Program-made: the position numbers and the translations under genes
Assembly (NCBI GenBank): GCA_022559845.1
Contig: CM040121.1
Location: forward strand, 572,496,140-572,560,139
From: Amorphophallus konjac
Taxonomy: Eukaryota > Streptophyta > Magnoliopsida > Alismatales > Araceae
DNA: 64,000 nt
Direction: 5' to 3'
Notes under the pieces: generated by a model
Database searches by the model: none
Seen by the model: only the letters and a program-made list of their open reading frames with translations
Told to the model about the DNA's origin: nothing
Shown here: one piece after another, positions 55,801 to 64,000 of the stretch
Numbering within the stretch: the first letter of the stretch is position 1
Layout: every line of letters starts with the position of its first letter

Positions 55801-56216
55801 CCTGAACCCATGGGTGCCTTTCCTTTCCTTCGAGCGGCTTCTTCACGCTCCCTTGCTTCAGTCAGCTCCGGATCAGAATCTTCAGTGCCTTCCTCATCAT
55901 CATCCCTCCTAACCCTTCTGCCAGAAATCTCCTCAGCAATTTCCTCCTCATCCTCAGCCCTTTGTTGCATCCTCTCCTTTTTGCCCAGAAGGCACTGGCG
56001 CATCTCCTCTCGCACCTCTCGTGGACAGTGGTCGCATTGTCTCACCTCTCCTCGTACCCCTGCCAAATGTTACTTTCCTCTGGTAATTCCGCCATACATC
56101 TCCCTACCACAATAATTACATTTAACCTTCCTTCTCTTAGCATCAACTAAGGACAGGTGGGCCCACCCCGGATCCTCCTGCCGTTGCTGCTCCTGTGTTT
56201 GTTGACGTCTAGACAT
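52811..56216 (-). pseudogene. hAT transposase pseudogene (BED finger, DUF659, hATC)
   Basis: Likely start ATG at 56216 (MSRRQQTQEQ). Exons on the minus strand: 56216-54922, 54839-54496, 54416-54257, about 54191-54130 and 54030-52811. The last ends with NYYPY and TAG at 52813-52811. Domains in order: BED-type zinc finger (CNYCGREMYGG), acidic linker, DUF659-like core (MCDGWTGTTKKSMINFLVYC; LYWLPCAAHCLDLILEDIG), and the hATC dimerisation region (WWIMVNNRELGSSALAFIAI, then CERNWSTFSLIHSK). A stop breaks the BED finger (56072-56070) and two more lie in the C-terminal tail near 53269 and 53130. The join of exons 3 and 4 is uncertain. It normally binds and moves hAT ends in the nucleus; this copy is broken. 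Confidence 0.88.
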
Positions 56217-57059
56217 GATGCTGCATTAAGACAGTAAAAGACAATGTCTTGTAAGTATAATGAAAAAAAGATAATTTGTCATGAAAGAGGTTAAATTTAG
56301 TCAATGAATCTTAATTGAGCTTCAATTGTGGGTAATAAAGTCGAATTAGACGAAAGCCCCAATTTTTGATGGACTAATTAGGACTTAATTACCAAGTAAC
56401 CCTTAATCACCCTCCATAAAAAAAAACCAGCATGATCCCATCCCAAATTCATCAATCAAACTTAATTAACCTTCAATTGTAGCTAGGAAACTCGAATTAG
56501 ACAAAAGTCCCAATTTTTTTGAACTAATTATGCCTTAATTACTAATTAAGCCCTAATTACCCTTCAAAAAAAAATCCCAGCATGATCCCACCCCAAATTC
56601 GTCAATGAAACTTAATCAACCATCAATTGTGGCTAAGAAACGCGAATTAGACAAAAGCCCCAATTTTTATTAACTAATTAAGCCTTAATTACTAATTAAG
56701 CCCTAATTACCGTTCATAAAAATCTAATCCCAGCATGATCCCACTCCAAATTCGTCAATGAAACTTCATTAACCTTCAATTGTTGCTAAGAAACTCGAAT
56801 TAGACAAAAGCCCCAATTTTTATGAAGTAATTAGGGCTTCATTAGCTATTACCCTCCTTGCTCATCCCAAAATTTTGACCCATTCGTCAATAACACAAGA
56901 AAACAATGAAACCCTAAATTATGACAGTCAAAATAACCTAAAACAAAACAATCAAACCCTACATTAAGGTATTCCAAAATTTTACCCTCCTTGATGAATG
57001 TTGAATGATCCTTCAAGCTGGCCAACACAGCTCCCTCTCCCTGGACCGGATTAGGTCAG

Positions 57060-57300
57060 CAGGTGCAGCAGCTGGCTTCTCCTGTCCACCTCCAGCAGCA
57101 GTCGCAGCAGCTCGCAGCAGCCACCTCCTGCCGCAGCAACAGCAGCAGCAGCAGCAGGTCCTCCCGTGGGCGCGCGCGCGCAGCAGCAGCAGCAGGCCAG
57201 CAGCAGCGGCAGGGCAGCTCGCAGTCGCAGCAGCAGCGGCAGGGCAGCTCGCAGTCGCAGCAGGCAGCAGCAGCGGCAGCCAGGCAGCAGCGCAGGCACA
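57060..57300 (+). repeat. CAG-rich triplet stretch
   Basis: Dense CAGCAG and GGCAGCTCGCAGTCGCAG words. A 36-bp segment with GGCAGGGCAGCTCGCAGTCG recurs near 57208 and 57238. It lies in the non-coding right part of the hAT element, upstream of the transposase. Confidence 0.75.
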
Positions 57301-59735
57301 GCCGCGTCCGGTTTCGGCTGAAGGTGTCCGGTTTCGGCTGAGAACGATCGGGGTGGGGGGGAGGAACTAAAGTTCACGGGTGTTTCACCCGAAACCGGAC
57401 GGTTTCGGGCGAAACCAGTATCGGTTTCGCCCGAAACCGATACACTTAACCCGTTTCGGCTAGCTACAGTGATTACTGTGTTTTTCGTATCGGGTATGGC
57501 CGAAACCGACCGAAATGTATCGGTTTCGGCCGAAACTGCCATCAGTGATCCTTCGAGAGGGTTTGTGCTTGTGTTGTGCTTGTGTTTATGCTCATAGTGA
57601 GGGTATGTTATAAAACTTCCCTCTCCTAGTCTGTGCACAACATAATCTTCATGTGATTTACGTAATTTCTTTGGGAAAGATGACATAATCCCCCCAACTC
57701 CCAGTTCATGTAAAAAGGCCCCATATGAGCCTCACAATTGTGCAAAAGTCCAGAATACACCTGGGAAATGTATACAAGTCATGTTCATCCGCAAAAAAGG
57801 CCTTGTAAAACTAGAGAATTTGTCGAGAAAGTGGTTGAATCCCTTAAAATGGAACTTTGAACCAGTTAAAGCCCTAGAATGGGCACTTTGGTCCGGATAA
57901 ACACTTAGGTTGGAGACTTTGCCCAGGTTAAACCCATAAAACCCTCAAACTGGGGCTTTGGACCGGTTAAAGCCCTAGAATGGGCACTTTGGTACGGATA
58001 AACTCCTGGGTTGGAGTATTTGCCCCGGTTAAACCTATAAAACCATCAAACTGGGACTTTGGACCGGTTAAAGCTCTAGAATGGGCACTTTGGTCCGGAT
58101 AAAACCCTAGGTTGGAGACTTTGCTCCAGTTAAACACATAAAACCCTCAAACTGGGACTTTGGACCGGTTAAAGTCCTAGAATGGGCACTTCGGTCCGAA
58201 TAAAACCCTGGGTTGGGGGCTTTGCCCCGATTAAACCATAAAACGCTCAAAGTGATACCTTGGACCGATTAAAGCCCTAGAATGGGCACTTTGGACCGGT
58301 TAAAACCATAAACATGGTATTTTGGATCGGTTAAAACTATAAACATGGTATTTTGAACTGGTTAGACCCACTAACAGGGCATTTGGTCCGATTAAGACCC
58401 CAATTGGGTACTTCGCTCCGAATAAATCTCTCATTCTTAGAGTTTGGTCTGGATAAAACCTGAGTTGGCCCTTTTAAAAAACAGGTCTGCATAGATGCCC
58501 TTGTGGTTATGCCCCTTGTGCCACTCTTTAGATAGGGATTATAATAAATTTTTCTTTCGAGGGGCAGAGTACCAGTCCTTGGAAAGGGATTATAATAAAT
58601 TTTTCTTCCGGGGAGCGGAGTGCCACTCCTTGGAGAGGGATTATAAAAAAAAATTCTTCCAGGGGGCTCCGCCCCTCTGAAACCCCCCCTCTCCCGCAAG
58701 GGGAGCTGCCCCCTTGACCCCCGCGACCTGACCGGGCAGGTCGATCCCCGAAGTTGTGCTGACGGATGCATGAAGTTGGACCACAATCTATGAGAGCTTA
58801 AGAAGAAACAATCTCCCGAGAGTCTTTGGCCAACGCGTCTCCACCAAGGAGGGACTTGCACCTCATGCCAAGATTACACGAAAACCCATGTCCAGTCCAG
58901 ATGTTACAAAAATACCCCTGATCTTTAAAAACTACACAAATACCCCTGAACTTTTCTAGGAGTTGCAATCCAACCACTACTCAAGAGAAAATCACAAATA
59001 AACCCAAAAAGGGTTCAAAATCTAAAATAAATCCAAAAAAGAGATTCGTGATTACAAATAATCTCAGAAAGGGTCCGCAATTGCATATAAACCCAGAAAG
59101 GGTTCAAAACCTCAAAAAAACCCAAAAAGAGTCCAAAATTGTAGAAATATCTCGGGAAGGTCAGAAACTACAGAAATACCCATGAAGAAAAATTGCAAAA
59201 ATACCCAGGAGAGGTCCAAAATTGTAAAAATACCCCCGAAAGGGTCATAAATTGCAAATATATCCAATAAAAGGGGTTTGATCTCTATAAAACTCAAATT
59301 CAACGGTCGATTTTGGTAGTGGAATGAATGTCAAATGTAAGTCAAATGACATGACTATGTAATCCGAATTTCATGTATTTTGTAAAGATGAATCCAAAGA
59401 ATGAAATGTTTAATTTTCTCCTGCAAATGTGTATCTCTAATGGGTGATCTCTTTGATCAAATCTGTTAGATAAAAGCCCCAATATCACAGAGGATATTAT
59501 AGAGGTCGAAAAGTGTTTCTTTGACAGTTAATCAAGGATATTCGGACTTTACGCTGATGTAAATAAACATCGACTACGGTCGATGGGGAAATATCCCGTA
59601 CCCGAACCAAAATCGTCCGGTAAACCTAAATTCGCAGAAACAATAATACACCTGCTATTTAAATAACCATTAATGTGCATTTTCTTCTTCAAAGATATAT
59701 TTATTTATTTATTTATTTCCGTCTTAAACACACCC

Positions 59736-61468
59736 CCACCATCTCCCTCACTTCCTCCCTGCTCAGGTGACTCCTCCCCCTCAACTCCTCTCCTGCAGCG
59801 AGCAGAGCCACAGGCCCCTCGATAACACCGGAAGAGCTTCCTCTTCCTCGGACAAAGCCTCCTCCTCTGCCTCCTGATCTTCAGACCCCTAGAGAGGTCC
59901 CCCTAGGCCAGGCCCAGTGTCCCCAGAATGGGACGTCTGCAGGCCTGAAGCAACTCTAGCTGCCTCAGGAAACACCAACACCAAGAAACATAGATGTTGC
60001 TGCTCCACCGCAGGCCCTTCAGCTTCAGCGTGGCCCCTTCCTAAACATTAACAGCTTGCAAGTCCAGAGAAGGAGACAACAGGACAGACTTCGACCCGAT
60101 CAGCATCAAGGCCTCAGCCATAGCAGGACCCAACCGGATCAACTCCAACCCCCCCGCGTTCAGTCCAACAATTGTCTGGCAGAGAGCTGCCGCAGACGTA
60201 GGCCCCTCCTGTCGAGTTGGGGCTCCTTTTGACAGGAGCAGAAGGTCCCTAGCCCCTGATAGAGGGCCACCCGACGTTGCATCTTTCTTCGGGGACACTG
60301 TCGTAGCACCCACGCAGGGAAGGCCTCCGCCGAAGCGCCGCCTGTTCCCAGAGGATGCGGCTAAAGCAGGCCCAGCGCCCGGGCAGCTGTTGGGGGAAGG
60401 AGAGGAACATTGTTGGGTCTCACAAACCCATTAACGCCACCCGCTGTGGATACGAGTAAGTCACGAGTCGCGGTCGGACCTAGACTACAACCCACCTGCA
60501 CTGGACCCACCTGCCCGATTGATGGCCCAAGACCCATCCCGCCACCGGATCCGCAAATTCGAATTTTGAACTTCAAAGGGCCGTACTTTTTCCACCTCAA
60601 GCCTCGCCAAAGCTCCACCATTCTCTAGCGGCCGCACTACCGCCCAGATTGGCAGACGGTGACTGCCAACTTCCGCCACGATGGCCGTCAGGACGGCCTT
60701 CTGACTGCTGACGACGACTTCCGTGTCCACAACATTCGCATCAACCTCGCCAGGACCTTCACCGAACCTGGGACAATCCTTCCAAACTTCCCGGCCAATT
60801 GAGCTACTCCGAGCTCGTTGCAAAAGAGAAGGGGAACACCAGCCAAACGTAGGGTCACCCGAGGACTGACGGGGTCTAGGTAAGCCCCCCTGAAAAAGGC
60901 CCCATCACTCCACCGTCAGCAGAAATCCATCGGCGAGAATGAACCCCACCTTCACAACCTCCTCCACCTCCTCCGTGGTGGGAGCCACCGCCAAAAGGCC
61001 TCCCCTCTGCATTCTAGTAACCAACCACCCCTCCGCACCTCTCTCAAGCATGCGCAGAGCCACCTCCTCCGACACCCTACCCTCCACGGGCCTAACCCAG
61101 ATGCACCTCGTCACCTAGTCCAGCCATGCTTGTAGGATGTCAGCAGGAAGGGGAGCCACTTCAATGCAGGCCCTGCCCGTGTCCCCCGCAGCACCGCCCC
61201 CCTGTGCACCTCGGAGGATGTCTTTGTATGACCATCGGGGCCCCTGTCTCCCATCATCTACAACCCCCCCCCCACCCTCCAGCCGGGCCAGAACAGTCAC
61301 TGCGGAGGTGGCCAGAAGCTCCGCACCAGAAACATCTCCGCTACACAGCCCTGTACCTGCCGACCCCGCCAGGGCCCCTCCCAGCCACATCACCAGCCCC
61401 AATCCACCCGTAATTCCTAGAGCTTCTCACTCTAGAAAAGTCTAGAGAGAGAGACCCAAAACATGCTG
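59736..61468 (-). pseudogene. L1 5' leader and ORF1 remnant
   Basis: The 5' end (61468) begins CAGCATGTTTTGGGTCTCTC on the minus strand. ORF1-like sequence includes TRCIWVRPVEGRVSEEVALR and FILADGFLLTVE, a DUF4283-like nucleic-acid-binding domain (61114-60905), then a long polar stretch (60823-60041) with RWRDGSWAINRAGG. The frame is interrupted, so ORF1 is not functional. ORF1 usually coats LINE RNA. Confidence 0.75.
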
Positions 61469-61484
61469 ACATCTCATGGCTGTT

Positions 61485-62225
61485 GAGAACCTTTCCATGT
61501 TGATGCTGACATCATAGATGGTGGATCCCCAGAGCCATGGACATCTGCCTGTGAACATGACTGAACATTTGCACAGATAAGGAAGATGGCAGAATCAAAG
61601 TGTCATTCAAAGTCAATAGCTACTAGCTAGAGTCAGAGGTTTGGCAGGTTAAACAGGATACTGTTGTCAGGAATTACCAACTCTAACAGATTCATTGTCA
61701 GACAGTCATTGACAGAAACCACTGTCATGAGAGCCAAACATCATTCACTCAGACCTTCATTGTGCACAAAAAATTGTGCGATGGAGATGCACATGGAGGT
61801 GGAGGCAGCCCAATGCCGAACAGTTAGAACCCATTGTGCTTCAGCCATTGAAGACCAACTGAGCAGGAACGGCCCCAATAACTTACTGCCTCCAAGGCTC
61901 CAACACCAATGGCTTGGTGTTATTTACTTCAGTCTCAGCATAAAGGCTGCATGATTTGATGATTTCATTGTATGAGTTGTTTAAGGATTGGAGATAAGCA
62001 AGACTTAGGTTGCTGAAATTTGGTATGAAGTAATTTCTCTTCCTGATAGGCAACTGGGTTCTCTTTTATTTTATTTTATTTTATTTTAGGGACAAGAGTG
62101 GATCGCACCATGTGTTCATTAAGACAAAGGAAAGGTGAACAAGTGAGATAAGAAACAGAGAAACCAACCCCCAAAAAAAAATCAACCACCCTGCGCAATA
62201 TATGACTCCCCAAAAGATAATTCGT
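61485..62225. other. spacer, probably OR intron; no gene
   Basis: No OR exon and no recognised domain. A TTTTA run (62070-62090) and the sequence after it may be a small retroelement tail. Confidence 0.45.
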
Positions 62226-64000
62226 TGTTTACACGCGAAAAATAAATAAAAAATGCGGACACGCTAATGATGAATTAAAATTTGGGCGGTCTTGGGTATC
62301 ATCAGCATGTTTATTTGCATTTCTTTATTTCGCGTTTTAGGTTTATTAGACGATTTAGGGTTCATGTATAGGACTTTTCCCCACCAACCAGAGTCGGTGT
62401 TAATTTACATCGGAACAAGTCCAAACACCTTTGATTAATCATCGAAGAACGCATTTGCCTCTATTCATTGTGATATAAATGATCTTGATGATCTCCCATT
62501 ACGGGTACATACTCTTGCAAAGAAATTTGAAGGCTTTATTTCCTTGAACATATGTGATTTGAATTACAATTGGTCTTTCAAGACCTCTACATATGGTCTC
62601 GACTGTGTAATTGGGTTTTCAGGATAACATCCGGTCGCAACCAGAGCCTTTGAATTTGCTTCAATTTGTATTTGGATCTTTGAATTTGCTTTCGTCTTGA
62701 TCAAGTTATTGAATTTACTTTTTGTCCCTTGATCGGACGGTTGAATTTGAATTCCATCACGAGGACCGTTGGATCGCTAAGATGATTATTGTCGGTCCGT
62801 CGGAATTGTTTCGTGGTCATAATCACTCTTTTGATTGTGATCGGACCCTTAAGTTGGCTTGGTGTCCATAAAAGACATTCTCACCTGAGGCGGGGTATAT
62901 TTGTAATTTTCCCTCCATCAAGGTATTTTTGCAGTTTTCTCAAACTTTGAGATATTCTTGCAATTTCTTACTTTCTTGGAGATAGTCTCATCGTTTCTTG
63001 ACTTCATGGGCATTGACTTTTAGGATATAGCCCCGTCACTTCTCGACTTCCTGAGCATTCTTGTCATTCTGACTTTTCCGTATATATTTGACATTTCTTG
63101 ACTTGTCGGAGATAGCCCCGTCATGTCTTGACTTCCTGGACATTCTTGTCATTCTGACTTTTCGGCATATATTTGACATTTCTTGACTTCTCGAAGATAG
63201 CCCCGTCATGTCTCGACTTCCTGGGCATATCGGTCACTTCTTGACTTTTTGGAGATAGCCCCGTCACTTCTTGACTTCCTAGACATCTGCCATTTCTTGA
63301 CTTTTTGGAGGTCACCCCGTCGTTTGACTTCCTGAACGCTCCTGACTTCCTTTCTTGACTTCTCGAAAATAGCCCGTCATTTGACTTCTTAGGCATTTCT
63401 CGTCTATATATCTTTGATTTCTCGAAAATAACCCCGTCATTTGACTTCTTGGGTATTCCTCGTCTTCATTTCATGACTTCTCGAAAATATCCCCGTCATT
63501 CGACTTCCTGGACATTCCTCGCCTTCCTTTCATGACTTCTCGGAAACAGCCCCGTCATTCGACTTCTTGGGTATTCTGAGCCTGAATTTCTTGATTTTTC
63601 AAGATTTATTTGTAAGTTCATCATTTTCTGAGTTTGCAGACATGATAGCTCTTGGCCATGAAAGAGATACATGGACTTGGATGATTAGCCATAAGTCAAA
63701 CTCAGGAGAGTGCACACCACTTCAGGGAAGGGGTGTGATCCCGCTCCACCGAGTCGTGCAAATAGTGTCAACCAGAACAATGACATTCTTTGGTAATTTT
63801 GAGACCCCACAAATGGGGGTATTTCTGTAATTTTCCCGCAATCAGGGGTACTTATGTAATTTGTACTTCATCGAGGACATTTCTGTAATTTTTCCATCAC
63901 CGGAGGTATTTATGCAAATTTTCCACCACTGGGGGTATTTCTGCAATTTTTCCTTCATCAGGGATATTTTTGTAATTTTTTTCCGACATCATGGTCATTT
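62226..64000 (-). mobile_element. third LTR of the A/B family, inverted, cut by the window edge
   Basis: Starts TGTTTACACGCG, matching the inverted end of LTR A (TGTTTAACACAG). 62270-62450 is the reverse complement of the end block of A and B (TTAGGTTTATTAGACGATT, AGTCGGTGTTAATTTACATC). 62880-64000 is a long degenerate array: TGACTTCC, GACATTCTTG, ATAGCCCCGTCA units at roughly 50-60 bp, then TATTTCTGTAATTTT units. Whether this is a solo LTR or part of a full element cannot be told. Confidence 0.75.

Larger units (their letters stand above)
52441..57547 (-). mobile_element. hAT transposon, 5107 bp, with transposase pseudogene
   Basis: An 8-bp duplication ATCCTTCG lies at 52433-52440 and 57548-57555. 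The ends are CAAGGATGGCA and, inverted, CACTGATGGCA. Subterminal regions at both sides are dense in CGGTTTCGG/CCGAAACCG words. The transposase gene lies on the minus strand. A CAG-rich stretch (57060-57300) lies near the right end. Size, duplication length and domains are all typical of a once-autonomous hAT. Confidence 0.95.
51921..59730 (+). mobile_element. solo LTR B of the same family, split by a hAT element
   Basis: A perfect 5-bp duplication CACCC flanks it (51916-51920, 59731-59735). Without the hAT element and its duplication LTR B is about 2.7 kb. It shares with A the 31-bp type array (52015-52310), the TATA box (52336-52343), and an end block (59520-59690: GATGTAAATAAACA, CGACTACGGT, AATCGTC.G.TAAACCTAA) ending CTTAAACA. 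A second array with a higher-order period of about 100 bp occupies 57840-58470, and 58900-59300 holds looser repeats of an AAATACCC type. No open frame is supported. Confidence 0.85.
45894..61468 (-). mobile_element. nearly full-length L1 LINE, split in three by later insertions
   Basis: Target duplications ACAACTCATGGGTGTT (45878-45893) and ACATCTCATGGCTGTT (61469-61484), 14 of 16 equal, bracket the element. Without the inserts the LINE is about 5.57 kb: 5' leader and ORF1 (61468-59736), endonuclease and reverse transcriptase (51920-49347), and the C-terminal zinc-binding region with the 3' tail (47160-45894). Coding joins across both inserts: LVLCR joins SVLDN across the first, and VREMVGV joins IEKVMEE across the second. 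The frames contain many stops, so it is inactive. Confidence 0.9.

Noticed and set aside
57005..57686. Frames through the CAG-rich stretch (polyglutamine-like or polyserine-like)
   Set aside because: Triplet repeats are open in all frames; the stretch is in the terminal region of a hAT element and has no homology.

Overview
This is a 64 kb piece of a large, repeat-rich plant nuclear genome. Both recognisable host genes are plant genes with GT-AG introns. The first exon of the left gene is much more GC-rich than its later exons, as is common in monocots, and the introns are very large. I would say angiosperm, more likely a monocot than not, but the species cannot be read from the sequence.

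Two host genes converge. On the + strand, 10733-35994 holds a complete six-exon gene for a PEPPER-like (FLK/PEP family) RNA-binding protein with three KH domains (491 aa). On the - strand, 45035-37793 holds the last three exons of ORANGE (OR), the plastid DnaJ-type zinc-finger protein that controls carotenoid accumulation. Its upstream exons were not found and are probably beyond position 64000. The two stop codons are 1.8 kb apart, tail to tail.

Almost everything else is transposable element. 1-9741: a 102-bp tandem repeat, then a decayed, truncated Ty1/copia element on the - strand with a 1.56 kb LTR. Intron 2 of PEP holds a 977-bp element with TTA target duplications and a very G-rich core. 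Intron 4 of PEP (18.7 kb) holds an L1 tail, an RTE LINE, two MITEs with TTA duplications, an inverted duplication of a plant-mobile-domain (PMD) gene, a TIR element carrying a captured gene piece, a short non-autonomous LTR element that itself contains a hAT MITE, a hAT derivative and more L1.

The OR introns hold L1 copies, a small hAT element and a deep nest. One nearly full-length L1 (45894-61468, 16-bp target duplication) was split by two solo LTRs of one family (47161-49341 and 51921-59730). The second of these was split again by a 5.1 kb hAT element with a recognisable but broken transposase gene. A third, inverted copy of the LTR family runs off the right edge.

Many element boundaries are supported by target-site duplications read directly. 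In one case an uninterrupted (empty) copy of the site survives in the other arm of the inverted repeat. No rRNA, tRNA or CRISPR feature was seen.
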